Translations under genes and position numbers: made by a program
Notes under the pieces: generated by a model
What the model was told of the DNA's origin: nothing
Seen by the model: only the letters and a program-made list of their open reading frames with translations
The model's database searches: none
Shown: positions 1 through 8,543 of the stretch, piece after piece
Position numbering within the stretch: the first letter of the stretch is position 1
Layout of the letters: each line of letters starts with the position of its first letter
Source: Streptomyces sp. CB02400
GTDB taxonomy: Bacteria; Actinomycetota; Actinomycetes; Streptomycetales; Streptomycetaceae
Reading direction: 5' to 3'
Assembly (NCBI RefSeq): GCF_001905725.1
Contig: NZ_LIWB01000022.1
Coordinates: 62,001-126,000 of the forward strand
Length of the DNA: 64,000 nt

Positions 1-356
1 AGGTCGTCCTCATCGCGACCGGCTCCGAGGTGCACGTCGCCGTCGAGGCGCGCGAGCGGCTCCAGGCCGACGGCGTGCCCACGCGCGTGGTGTCCATGCC
101 GTCCGTGGAGTGGTTCGAGGAGCAGGACCAGGGGTACCGGGACAGCGTCCTGCCGCCGGCCGTCAAGGCGCGCGTGGCCGTCGAGGCGGGTATCGGCCTC
201 ACGTGGCACAAGTACGTCGGGGACGCCGGCCGGATCGTCTCCCTGGAGCACTTCGGCGCCTCCGCCGACGGCAAGGTGCTGTTCGAGGAGTTCGGCTTCA
301 CCGCCGAGAACGTGGCGGCCGTCGCCAGGGAATCGATCGCCGCAGCCCAGCGCTGA
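1..356 (+). CDS. tkt: Transketolase, C-terminal fragment
   Basis: Frame 3 is open from the window edge to a TGA at 354-356, so the 5' part of the gene lies outside the window. The visible end begins with VVLIATGSEV, the hallmark of the transketolase C-terminal domain, and continues through GLTWHKYVG and LEHFGASADG, as in bacterial transketolases. The enzyme moves two-carbon units between sugar phosphates with thiamine diphosphate; the cofactor-binding part is not in view. It is followed 34 nt later by tal, so it is the upstream member of a pentose-phosphate operon. Confidence 0.95.
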   Translation, partial: VVLIATGSEVHVAVEARERLQADGVPTRVVSMPSVEWFEEQDQGYRDSVLPPAVKARVAVEAGIGLTWHKYVGDAGRIVSLEHFGASADGKVLFEEFGFTAENVAAVARESIAAAQR

Positions 357-390
357 CGCCCATATACGACACGTAGGAGATGGAATTTCC

Positions 391-1509
391 ATGACAGACG
401 CACTCAAGCGCCTTTCCGACGAAGGCGTCGCGATCTGGCTGGACGACCTGTCGCGCAAGCGGATCACGTCCGGCAACCTCGCCGAGCTGATGGACCAGCA
501 GCACGTCGTGGGCGTCACCACCAACCCGACGATCTTCCAGAAGGCGATCTCCGAGGGCGACGGCTACGACACGCAGCTGACCGACCTCGCCGCCCGCAAG
601 GTCACGGTCGAAGAGGCCATCCGCATGATCACCACGGCGGACGTCCGCGACGCCGCCGACATCCTGCGCCCGGTCTTCGACGCCACCGACGGCCAGGACG
701 GCCGGGTCTCGATCGAGGTCGACCCGCGGCTGGCGCACAACACCCGTTCGACGGTCGCCGAGGCCAAGCAGCTCGCGTGGCTGGTGGACCGGCCGAACAC
801 GCTGATCAAGATCCCGGCGACCGAGGCCGGCATCCCGGCGATCGCCGAGGTCATCGGTCTGGGCATCAGCGTCAACGTCACGCTGATCTTCTCCCTGGAG
901 CGCTACCGCAAGGTCATGGACGCGTTCCTGACCGGCCTGGAGAAGGCCAGGGAGCGCGGCCTGGACCTGTCGAAGATCCACTCCGTGGCGTCCTTCTTCG
1001 TGTCCCGCGTGGACACCGAGATCGACAAGCGGATCGACGCGCTCGGCACCGACGAGGCCAAGGCGCTGCGCGGCAAGGCCGCCATCGCCAACGCGCGCCT
1101 GGCCTACCAGGCGTACGAGGAGGTCTTCTCCACGGACCGCTGGAGCGCGCTGGAGCGCGAGGGCGCCAACAAGCAGCGTCCGCTGTGGGCGTCGACCGGT
1201 GTGAAGGACAAGGCGTACAAGGCCACGATGTACGTCGACGAGCTGGTGGCGCCGAACACGGTGAACACCATGCCGGAGGCGACGCTGTTCGCCACCGAGG
1301 AGAAGGGCGAGATCCGGGGCGACGCCGTCACCGGCACCTACGAGCAGGCCCGCGCCGACCTGGACGCGGTCGAGGCGCTCGGCATCTCGTACGACGAGGT
1401 GGTGCAGCTTCTGGAGGACGAGGGCGTCGACAAGTTCGAGGGCTCCTGGAACGACCTGCTGAAGTCGACCGAGGCGGAGCTCCAGCGCCTCGCCCCCTCG
1501 GAGGGCTGA
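391..1509 (+). CDS. tal: Transaldolase
   Basis: A 372-residue transaldolase, which exchanges dihydroxyacetone units between sedoheptulose-7-phosphate and glyceraldehyde-3-phosphate in the cytosol. The early GVTTNPTIFQKA motif and the Schiff-base lysine in TLIKIPAT (about residue 140) are present. It is longer than the ~317-residue E. coli enzyme and matches the long actinobacterial form. The ATG at 391 is preceded by a GGAGATGGAA ribosome-binding site. It lies between tkt and zwf, with only 4 nt to the zwf start, so translation is probably coupled. Confidence 0.97.
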   Translation: MTDALKRLSDEGVAIWLDDLSRKRITSGNLAELMDQQHVVGVTTNPTIFQKAISEGDGYDTQLTDLAARKVTVEEAIRMITTADVRDAADILRPVFDATDGQDGRVSIEVDPRLAHNTRSTVAEAKQLAWLVDRPNTLIKIPATEAGIPAIAEVIGLGISVNVTLIFSLERYRKVMDAFLTGLEKARERGLDLSKIHSVASFFVSRVDTEIDKRIDALGTDEAKALRGKAAIANARLAYQAYEEVFSTDRWSALEREGANKQRPLWASTGVKDKAYKATMYVDELVAPNTVNTMPEATLFATEEKGEIRGDAVTGTYEQARADLDAVEALGISYDEVVQLLEDEGVDKFEGSWNDLLKSTEAELQRLAPSEG

Positions 1510-1513
1510 GACC

Positions 1514-3037
1514 TTGTCGAGCAGCAACCCGCTGCGTGACCCCGCCGACCGACGGCTCCCGCGCATCGCGGGGCCGTCGGGCCTGGTCATCTTCGGCGTG
1601 ACGGGCGACCTGTCCCGCAAGAAGCTGATGCCGGCCGTGTACGACCTCGCCAACCGGGGCCTGCTGCCGCCGGGCTTCTCGCTGGTGGGGTTCGCCCGCC
1701 GGGAGTGGGCGAACGAGGACTTCGCCCAGGAGGTCCACGACGCGGTCAAGGAGCACGCCCGCACCCCCTTCCGCGAGGAGGTCTGGCAGCAGCTCATCCA
1801 GGGCATGCGCTTCGTGCAGGGCACCTTCGACGACGACGAGTCGTTCGAGCGGCTGCGCGACACGATCGAGGAGCTGGACAAGGCACAGGGCACGGGCGGC
1901 AACTTCGCCTTCTACCTGTCGGTGCCGCCGCGTTCCTTCCCGGTGGTCATCCAGCAGCTCAAGAAGCACGGGCTGGCCGACCAGAGGGACGGTTCCTGGC
2001 GCCGCGCGGTGATCGAGAAGCCGTTCGGGCACGACCTGAGGTCGGCCGAGGAACTGAACGCGATCGTCCACGAGGTCTTCGCCCCGGACCAGGTCTTCCG
2101 CATCGACCACTACCTGGGCAAGGAGACGGTCCAGAACATCCTGGCGCTGCGCTTCGCCAACACGATGTTCGAGCCGATATGGAACCGGTCGTTCGTCGAC
2201 CATGTCCAGATCACCATGGCCGAGGACATCGGCATCGGCGGCCGGGCCGGTTACTACGACGGCATCGGCGCCGCGCGTGACGTCATCCAGAACCACCTCC
2301 TCCAGCTCCTGGCGCTGACCGCGATGGAGGAGCCCGCCTCCTTCGACGCGGACGCGCTGGCGGCGGAGAAGACCAAGGTCCTCGGTGCCGTGCGGCTGCC
2401 GAAGGACCTGGGCCGGGACACCGTGCGGGGGCAGTACGCGGCCGGCTGGCAGGGCGGCGCGAAGGCGGTCGGGTATCTGGAGGAGGAGGGCATCGACGCC
2501 TCCTCGAAGACCGACACCTACGCCGCGATCCGGCTGGGCATCGACAACCGCCGCTGGGCGGGTGTCCCCTTCTACCTGCGCACCGGCAAGCGGCTGGGCC
2601 GCCGGGTCACCGAGATCGCGGTGGTCTTCCAGCGGGCGCCGCACTCCCCCTTCGACACGACGGCCACCGAGGAGCTGGGCTCCAACGCGATCGTCATCCG
2701 CGTCCAGCCGGACGAGGGCGTCACGGTCCGGTTCGGCTCCAAGGTGCCGGGCACGTCGATGGAGATCCGGGACGTGTCGATGGACTTCGCCTACGGCGAG
2801 TCGTTCACCGAGTCCAGCCCGGAGGCGTACGAGCGTCTGATCCTGGACGTCCTGCTCGGCGACTCCAACCTCTTCCCGCGCACGGAGGAGGTCGAGCTGT
2901 CCTGGAAGATCCTCGACCCGATCGAGGAGTACTGGGACGAGAACGGCAGGCCGGCCCAGTACCCGGCCGGGACGTGGGGACCCGTCGAGGCGGACGAAAT
3001 GCTCGAGCGAGACGGACGGAGCTGGCGCCGGCCATGA
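1514..3037 (+). CDS. zwf: Glucose-6-phosphate 1-dehydrogenase
   Basis: A 507-residue G6PDH that oxidises glucose-6-phosphate to 6-phosphogluconolactone with NADP+. Residues 28-37 (GVTGDLSRKK) are the dinucleotide-binding fingerprint, and RIDHYLGKE near residues 196-204 is the active-site signature. The start is taken at TTG 1514, because the N-terminus MSSSNPLRD is the conserved Streptomyces form and it follows the tal stop by 4 nt. The stop overlaps the opcA ATG (ATGA at 3034-3037). Dense complementary-strand ORFs here are codon-bias shadows. Confidence 0.97.
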   Translation: MSSSNPLRDPADRRLPRIAGPSGLVIFGVTGDLSRKKLMPAVYDLANRGLLPPGFSLVGFARREWANEDFAQEVHDAVKEHARTPFREEVWQQLIQGMRFVQGTFDDDESFERLRDTIEELDKAQGTGGNFAFYLSVPPRSFPVVIQQLKKHGLADQRDGSWRRAVIEKPFGHDLRSAEELNAIVHEVFAPDQVFRIDHYLGKETVQNILALRFANTMFEPIWNRSFVDHVQITMAEDIGIGGRAGYYDGIGAARDVIQNHLLQLLALTAMEEPASFDADALAAEKTKVLGAVRLPKDLGRDTVRGQYAAGWQGGAKAVGYLEEEGIDASSKTDTYAAIRLGIDNRRWAGVPFYLRTGKRLGRRVTEIAVVFQRAPHSPFDTTATEELGSNAIVIRVQPDEGVTVRFGSKVPGTSMEIRDVSMDFAYGESFTESSPEAYERLILDVLLGDSNLFPRTEEVELSWKILDPIEEYWDENGRPAQYPAGTWGPVEADEMLERDGRSWRRP

Positions 3038-4092
3038 AGACAGACCTCACGGACACCACGGCCAGCAAGATCAACAAGGCGCTGGTGAAGGCCCGCCGGG
3101 CCATCGGCACCCCGGCCGTCGGCATGGTGCTCACGCTGGTCATCGTCACGGACGAGGAGAACGCCTACGACGCGCTGAAGGCGGCCGGTGACGCCTCGCG
3201 CGAGCACCCCTCGCGCACGCTGGTCGTCATCAAGCGCGTCTCCCGCTCCCCCCGTGACCGCACCCAGTCCCGCCTCGACGCCGAGGTCCGGGTGGGCGCG
3301 GACGCCGGCACCGGCGAGACCGTCGTCCTGCGCCTGTACGGCGAGGTCGTCGACCACGCCCAGTCGGTGGTGCTGCCGCTGCTGCTGCCGGACGCCCCGG
3401 TGGTGGTGTGGTGGCCGGTCAACGCCCCGCTGGACCCGGCGAAGGACCCGCTGGGCGCGCTGGCCCAGCGCAGGGTGACCGACACCTACGCCTGCGAGAA
3501 GCCGGTGGAGGAGCTCGCCGCCCGCGCCGACGCCTACACCCCCGGCGACACGGACCTGTCGTGGACCCGCATCACGCCCTGGCGTTCGATGCTGGCGGCG
3601 GCGCTGGACCAGGTCGCCTGCGAGGTGCAGGGCGTCGAGGTGGAGGGCGAGGAGTTCAACCCGAGCTGCGAGCTGCTGGCGATGTGGCTCGCGGACCGGC
3701 TGGGCGTCCCCGTCAAGCGCTCCCGCTCCGGCGGCCCGGGGCTCACGGCGGTCCGCATGGACACCGACTGCGGCCCGATCGTGCTGGACCGCGCCGACGG
3801 TTCGCTGGCGACGCTGTCCATCCAGGGTCAGCCGAAGCGTGCGGTGGCGCTCAAGCGCCGCGACACGGCGGAGCTGATCGCGGAGGAGCTGCGCCGCCTC
3901 GACCCGGACGACACCTACGCCTCGGCCCTGCGCTACGGCGTGGAGCGCCTGAAGTCGTCGGCGTCGGAGAGGGCCGGCGCACCGGCCAAAGGAGAACGGG
4001 AAGCGGTCCCCGCTCCCGTCGAGTCGGCTGCGAAAGCTCCCGCGGCCCAGGCGACGGCGCAGGCCCCGGTGAAGAAGGCGGCGGCGAAGTGA
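3034..4092 (+). CDS. opcA: G6PDH assembly/allosteric protein OpcA
   Basis: OpcA is a partner of Zwf known from cyanobacteria and actinobacteria; it is needed for full G6PDH activity or assembly. The 352-residue product starts at ATG 3034, inside the zwf stop, in preference to an in-frame start at 2974 that would overlap zwf by 64 nt. VVWWPVNAPLDP and SWTRITPWRSML are typical of the family. The last ~30 residues are an Ala/Lys/Pro-rich, probably disordered tail. The stop overlaps the pgl GTG (GTGA, 4089-4092), so zwf, opcA and pgl form a translationally coupled set. Confidence 0.95.
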   Translation: MKTDLTDTTASKINKALVKARRAIGTPAVGMVLTLVIVTDEENAYDALKAAGDASREHPSRTLVVIKRVSRSPRDRTQSRLDAEVRVGADAGTGETVVLRLYGEVVDHAQSVVLPLLLPDAPVVVWWPVNAPLDPAKDPLGALAQRRVTDTYACEKPVEELAARADAYTPGDTDLSWTRITPWRSMLAAALDQVACEVQGVEVEGEEFNPSCELLAMWLADRLGVPVKRSRSGGPGLTAVRMDTDCGPIVLDRADGSLATLSIQGQPKRAVALKRRDTAELIAEELRRLDPDDTYASALRYGVERLKSSASERAGAPAKGEREAVPAPVESAAKAPAAQATAQAPVKKAAAK

Positions 4093-4874
4093 GTACGGCA
4101 CCGCAGCTTGTCGTGCACCGGGACAAGGAGCTGATGGCACAGGCCGCGGCGGCCCGGCTGATCACGAAGATCGTGGACGCGCAGGCCTCGCGGGGTTCGG
4201 CGTCCGTGGTCCTGACCGGCGGCCGCAACGGCAACGGCCTGCTGGCCGCGCTGGCGGCGGCCCCGGCACGGGACGCGATCGACTGGGCCCGGCTCGACCT
4301 GTGGTGGGGCGACGAACGCTTCCTCCCGGAGGGCGACCCGGAACGCAACATCACCCAGGCCCGTGAGGCACTGCTGGACGCGGTGCCGCTGGACCCGAAG
4401 CGCGTGCACGCCATGCCCGCGTCGGACGGCCCGCACGGCACGGACGTGGACGCGGCGGCCGCGGCCTACGCCGAGGAACTGGCCGCGGCGGCGGACCCGA
4501 CCAACCACGGCCCGGTCCCGACCTTCGACGTCCTGATGCTGGGCGTCGGCCCGGACACGCACGTGGCGTCCCTCTTCCCGGAACTCCCGGCGGTCCGCGA
4601 GACGGAACGCACGGTGGTGGGCGTCCACGGCGCCCCGAAACCCCCACCGACAAGGGTCACTCTGACCCTCCCCGCGATCCGGGCGGCCCGAGAGGTCTGG
4701 CTCCTGGCGGCCGGCGAGGACAAGGCGGAGGCAGCGGAGATAGCCCTCTCGGGCGCGGGAGAGATCCAGTCCCCGGCAGCAGGAGCGTACGGCCGCACCC
4801 GCACCCTGTGGCTCCTGGACAAGGCGGCGGCTTCACAACTCCCGAGAGAGCTGTATCCAGCGGCGTCGGCTTGA
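4089..4874 (+). CDS. pgl: 6-phosphogluconolactonase
   Basis: A 261-residue lactonase (DevB/SOL family) that hydrolyses the Zwf product to 6-phosphogluconate. WWGDERF and GVGPDTHVASLFP are the conserved sugar-phosphate isomerase-like motifs. The start GTG 4089 overlaps the opcA stop by 4 nt. It is the last gene of the pentose-phosphate operon and converges on the sugar permease at 4977. The 102-nt gap between them holds a dispersed repeat with strong hairpins. Confidence 0.96.
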   Translation: MSTAPQLVVHRDKELMAQAAAARLITKIVDAQASRGSASVVLTGGRNGNGLLAALAAAPARDAIDWARLDLWWGDERFLPEGDPERNITQAREALLDAVPLDPKRVHAMPASDGPHGTDVDAAAAAYAEELAAAADPTNHGPVPTFDVLMLGVGPDTHVASLFPELPAVRETERTVVGVHGAPKPPPTRVTLTLPAIRAAREVWLLAAGEDKAEAAEIALSGAGEIQSPAAGAYGRTRTLWLLDKAAASQLPRELYPAASA

Positions 4875-4877
4875 ATC

Positions 4878-4971
4878 AGCCCCTCCGGCGCTTGAGGAGC
4901 GGGGGTCCGGGGGCAGCGCCCCCGGGTTCGGGACGGGAAGGGGCGGCGGGGGCGAAAACCCCTCCCGCCCC
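4878..4971. repeat. Dispersed Streptomyces intergenic repeat, probable bidirectional terminator
   Basis: The segment CAGCCCCTCCGGCGCTTG through GGGGGCAGCGCCCCCG (4878-4924) recurs, with its mirror, at 15371-15453. It contains the hairpin GGGGGC-AGC-GCCCCC, and a second stem further on (GGCGGGGG ... CCCCTCCCGCC, around 4945-4971). It sits between the convergent ends of pgl (+) and the permease (-), which fits a two-way terminator. The repeat status is seen here; wide occurrence in Streptomyces genomes is from general knowledge. Confidence 0.8.
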
Positions 4972-4976
4972 ACCCC

Positions 4977-5816
4977 CTACTTCACGGACCCCGCCATAAC
5001 CCCCTGCACGAAGTGCCGCTGGAACGCGAAGAACACGACAACCGGCACCACCAGCGACAGAAACGCCCCAGGCGCCAGCACATCGATGTTGCTGCCGAAC
5101 TGCCGAATCTGCGACTGAAGCTGCACAGTCAACGGCTGCGAAGAACTGTCCGCGAAAAGCAGCGCGACCAGCATGTCGTTCCACACCCAGAGGAACTGAA
5201 AGATCGCAAGACTGGCGATCGCCGGCCGCCCCACCGGCAACACCAACCGAGTGAAGATCCGCCATTCGCTCCCCCCGTCCATCCGGGCGGCCTCCAGCAT
5301 CTCCTTCGGCATCTCCGCGAAGTAGTTCCGCAACAGGAACACCGCGAACGGCAGCCCGTAAGCCACATGGAACAGCACGACGCCGGGAATCGTCCCGAAC
5401 AACCCGAGCTGCCCGAAGAGCTTGGCGACCGGCAGCAGCCCGATCTGCACGGGCACGACCAACAACGCGACGACGACCAGGAAAACAGGCTCACGCCCAG
5501 GGAAGTCCAGCCACGCGAAGGCATATCCGGCCAGCGCGGCCACAACCACCACCAACACGGTGGTCGGCACCGAGATCAGCACGGTGTTCCAGAACGCCTG
5601 CGTGATCCCCGAATTCCCCAGCAACGCCGAGTAGTTCTCGAAGGACAACTCCCCCGGACTGGTGAACACGGTCCACCAGCCCCCCTCCGCCGTCTCCTCG
5701 GCCGACCGCAGCGAGGACAGGAACAACCCGGCCAGCGGAGTCATCCACACCAGCCCGATCACCACCAGGAACGCCTGCACCACCGCGTTACCCAGGACAC
5801 GCCGCACCGCGCTCAC
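4977..5816 (-). CDS. Sugar ABC transporter permease (MalG type)
   Basis: A 279-residue inner-membrane permease of the carbohydrate-uptake CUT1 family. It has about six hydrophobic segments and an EAA loop, EMLEAARMDGGSEWRIF, the docking site for the ATPase. The GTG start at 5816 overlaps the stop of the upstream permease gene (GTGA, 5813-5816), so the two subunits are translationally coupled. No ATPase gene lies in the operon; Streptomyces CUT1 systems of this kind usually borrow the shared ATPase MsiK. The substrate is probably an alpha-glucoside, inferred from the adjacent GH13 gene. Confidence 0.93.
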   Translation of the reverse strand: MSAVRRVLGNAVVQAFLVVIGLVWMTPLAGLFLSSLRSAEETAEGGWWTVFTSPGELSFENYSALLGNSGITQAFWNTVLISVPTTVLVVVVAALAGYAFAWLDFPGREPVFLVVVALLVVPVQIGLLPVAKLFGQLGLFGTIPGVVLFHVAYGLPFAVFLLRNYFAEMPKEMLEAARMDGGSEWRIFTRLVLPVGRPAIASLAIFQFLWVWNDMLVALLFADSSSQPLTVQLQSQIRQFGSNIDVLAPGAFLSLVVPVVVFFAFQRHFVQGVMAGSVK

Positions 5817-7180
5817 CGCTGACTCCTCCGAAAACGACGGACGTTGAACACCATGGCCGGAATGACCAGGAGCAGCAGCAGCACACCCAGCGCGCTGCCC
5901 AGCCCCTGGTTGTTGCCGCCGCCGAACGACACCAGCCACATCTGCGTCGCGAGCACGGTCGCGTCCTCCTGCACGGGACCGGGCGCGATGATGTAGACGA
6001 GGTCGAAGACCTTCATCACGTTGATCACCAGCGTCACGAACACCACGGTGAGAACGGGCGCGAGCAACGGAACGGTGATCCGCCGGAAGATCTGCCACTC
6101 ATTGGCCCCGTCCATCCGCGCCGCCTCCAGCGCGTCCCGCGGCAGCGTGGACAGCCCCGCCCCGATCAGCACCATCGCGAACCCGGTCCAGATCCACAGG
6201 TACGCCCCGATGATCGCCGGGGTGACGAGCGCCGGGCCGAGCCAGGAGATGCCGTCGTAGGGCGCGGCGAAGTTCGACGAGGGCAGCTTCAGGGCGTACG
6301 AGCCGCTGCCGAGCCCCGCGAACCGGAACGACCCGTCGGCCGCAGTGGTCGTACTGGCGACCGTCTCCCCGCCACGCACCGCTTCGACCGTGATCCCGGG
6401 CAGTCCGCTCTCCTCCCGGTCGACCACCCCCGGCTTCCCTCCCCCACCGGGCGTGAAGTCGAGGTACACCACACCGCGCACCTCATCGGAACCGGCCTTC
6501 TCCCCTGCCGCGGCAGCGGCGGGTTCGGCACCCCCCGGCAGATCCTTGGGAGCCACCCCGACCAGCCCCAGCACCGCCGCTGTCCCCCCGGGCGACACAT
6601 CCGCCCCGGTGACGTACGCCCCGTCCGCCTCCTCGGTCAGCCCCTCACCGTCCCGCGCACGGGCGGTCGGATACGACGACGAGCCCTTGAAGGCATCGTG
6701 CACGGACACGACAGCCGCGTTGAGCACCCCCTTGTCCGGGTCGTCGTCGTAGGCGAGCCGGAAGATGATGCCGGCGGCGAGGAAGGAGACGGCCATCGGC
6801 ATGAACAGCAGCAGCTTGAAGGCGGTGGCCCAGCGGACCTTCTCGACCAGGACGGCCAGGATCAGCCCCAGCCCGGTCAGCAGCGTCGGTGCCACGACGA
6901 CCCAGATCGCGGTGTTCCGGATGGCCTTGAGGGTGGTCGGGTCGCGGAACATCTCGGCGTAGTTCTCGCCGCCCACGAACTCGCTGCCGGAGGCGTCGAA
7001 GAAGCTGCGGCCGACGGAGAACAGCACCGGGTACACGACCAGCGCGCCCAGCAGGAGCAGCGCGGGGAACACGAACAGCAGGGCGATGACGCGCCCCCGC
7101 CGGCGCAGGCGCCCACCGCGTGCGCCGTCGGGGTGTGCCGGCGCCGGGGGGCTCGCCTCTTTCACCAGTGTGGCGGTCAC
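5813..7180 (-). CDS. Sugar ABC transporter permease (MalF type) with large extracytoplasmic insertion
   Basis: A 455-residue permease, against ~300 for the usual family member. Transmembrane segments lie at about residues 31-56, 91-115 and 119-142, then resume at about 312. The EAA loop DALEAARMDGANEW is near 349-362. Between them, residues ~150-310 form a hydrophilic insertion whose second half (~235-300; GLPGITVEAVRGGETVAST, ADGSFRFAGL, SYALKLP) resembles a Cna_B/carboxypeptidase-regulatory beta-sandwich. The GTG start at 7180 lies 5 nt after the lipoprotein gene stop. The insertion is in frame and of normal codon use, so it is not an artefact of a frameshift. Confidence 0.9.
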   Translation of the reverse strand: MTATLVKEASPPAPAHPDGARGGRLRRRGRVIALLFVFPALLLLGALVVYPVLFSVGRSFFDASGSEFVGGENYAEMFRDPTTLKAIRNTAIWVVVAPTLLTGLGLILAVLVEKVRWATAFKLLLFMPMAVSFLAAGIIFRLAYDDDPDKGVLNAAVVSVHDAFKGSSSYPTARARDGEGLTEEADGAYVTGADVSPGGTAAVLGLVGVAPKDLPGGAEPAAAAAGEKAGSDEVRGVVYLDFTPGGGGKPGVVDREESGLPGITVEAVRGGETVASTTTAADGSFRFAGLGSGSYALKLPSSNFAAPYDGISWLGPALVTPAIIGAYLWIWTGFAMVLIGAGLSTLPRDALEAARMDGANEWQIFRRITVPLLAPVLTVVFVTLVINVMKVFDLVYIIAPGPVQEDATVLATQMWLVSFGGGNNQGLGSALGVLLLLLVIPAMVFNVRRFRRSQR

Positions 7181-7185
7181 GGCCG

Positions 7186-8514
7186 TCAGTTCCCGTACGC
7201 CTTGGCCGCGGCGTCCTCGAGCTCGGCGGCGGTCTTCGCCGGGTCGGCCGGGTCGCGCAGGAAGTCCTGGAGGATCTTCCACTCGCCGGTGCCCTTGGTG
7301 CCGCCGAAGGCCGCGGGGGCCTGGTCGGACATGTCGAAGCGGACCGAGTCGCCCGCCTCGATCAGGGACTCGGCGGTGGCGCGGGTGACGTCGTCGCCGT
7401 AGGAGGAGAGGTCGAGCTTCTTGTTCGGGGAGAGGAAGCCGCCCGCCTCGGCCCATACGGCGGCGGCCTCCGGGGTGGCGAGGTACTCCAGGAGTGCCAT
7501 GCCGGCCTCGCTGTTCTTGCCGTCCTTGAGGACGACGGCCGCGTCGCCGCCGCTGACCACGGGGGCCTTGCCGTCGCCGACCGGCGGGAAGGGGAAGAAG
7601 TTCGCGTCGGTGCCGATGCTCCTGCCGAACTGGTCCTTGGCGACACCGGCGACGAAGTCGCCCTCGTAGACCATGGCGGCCTCCGCCTCGGGCCCGAAGA
7701 CCTTCTCCACGGAGCCGGGGAAGTCGGTGTTGAGGGCCTGCTTCCGGCCGCCCGCGACGAGCTGCTCGTCCTTGAAGAGCTTGCCGAGGGTGGTGAGCGC
7801 CTCGACGACGGTCGGGTCGGTCCACTTGATCTCGTGCGCGGCGAGGGCGTCGTACTTCTCGGGTCCCGCCTGGGAGAGGTAGACGTTCTCGAACCAGTCG
7901 GTGAGCGTCCAGCCGTCCTGGCCGGCCACCGAGAAGGCGGCGAGGCCGGAGTCGGAGATGGTCCGTCCGTTCTCCAGCATGGCGTCGTACGTCTTCGGCG
8001 GGGTGACGCCGGCCTGTTCGAGGGCCTCGGGGCTGTACCAGACGGTCGACTTGTGGGCGGCCTTGAAGTAGAGGCCGTACAGGGTGCCGTCGACGCTGCC
8101 GTAGTCCTGCCACACCTCGGCGAAGTTGCCGTCGACGGTGGACCGCACCTTCTTGTCGAGCGGCTTGAGCCAGCCCTGCTCGGCGAACTGCTTGAGCACG
8201 CCGACCTGCGGGACCATGACGACGTCGGGAGCGTTGCCGCCCTCGATCTTGCTGCCGACGACGGTGGAGACGTTGTCGCCGGTGGAGACGAAGGCGGTCT
8301 CGGCGCCGGTCTTCTCGGTGAAGGCGTCGAGCACCTTCTGGAAGTTCTTCTGCTCGCTGCCGGACCAGACGCCGGCCACGGTGACGGTCTGGCCGTCGAG
8401 CGACTTGTCGCCGCCGCCGGCCGTGACGGGGTCGCCGCTGCCGCAGGCGGTCGCGCCGAGCGCGAGGACGAGGGCGGTGCATCCGGTGAGCAGGGTGGTA
8501 CGTCGTCGCATCAT
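7186..8514 (-). CDS. Extracellular sugar-binding lipoprotein
   Basis: A 442-residue solute-binding protein (SBP_bac_1 / MalE-like). A signal peptide (MMRRRTTLLTGCTALVLALG) is followed by a lipobox-like ATAC, with the Cys to be lipidated near residue 25. Downstream features include the sugar-binding-protein pattern TDWFENVYLSQAG. It delivers substrate to the two permeases encoded immediately downstream. Start: two adjacent ATGs (8514, 8511) follow a GAAGGGAC ribosome-binding site; either could serve. It follows the GH13 gene by 29 nt in the same operon. Confidence 0.92.
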   Translation of the reverse strand: MMRRRTTLLTGCTALVLALGATACGSGDPVTAGGGDKSLDGQTVTVAGVWSGSEQKNFQKVLDAFTEKTGAETAFVSTGDNVSTVVGSKIEGGNAPDVVMVPQVGVLKQFAEQGWLKPLDKKVRSTVDGNFAEVWQDYGSVDGTLYGLYFKAAHKSTVWYSPEALEQAGVTPPKTYDAMLENGRTISDSGLAAFSVAGQDGWTLTDWFENVYLSQAGPEKYDALAAHEIKWTDPTVVEALTTLGKLFKDEQLVAGGRKQALNTDFPGSVEKVFGPEAEAAMVYEGDFVAGVAKDQFGRSIGTDANFFPFPPVGDGKAPVVSGGDAAVVLKDGKNSEAGMALLEYLATPEAAAVWAEAGGFLSPNKKLDLSSYGDDVTRATAESLIEAGDSVRFDMSDQAPAAFGGTKGTGEWKILQDFLRDPADPAKTAAELEDAAAKAYGN

Positions 8515-8543
8515 CGTCGATGTCCCTTCGTGGGTACGGGGTT

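Noticed and set aside
298..1902. Long minus-strand open frame across tal and zwf
   Set aside because: It is the complement of two well-supported genes; the low-complexity Arg/Ser/Leu-rich product is what codon bias gives in a high-G+C genome.
5013..5822. Plus-strand frame of 269 residues opposite the permease
   Set aside because: Gln/Arg/His/Pro-rich product from the antisense of a membrane protein gene; no ribosome-binding site.
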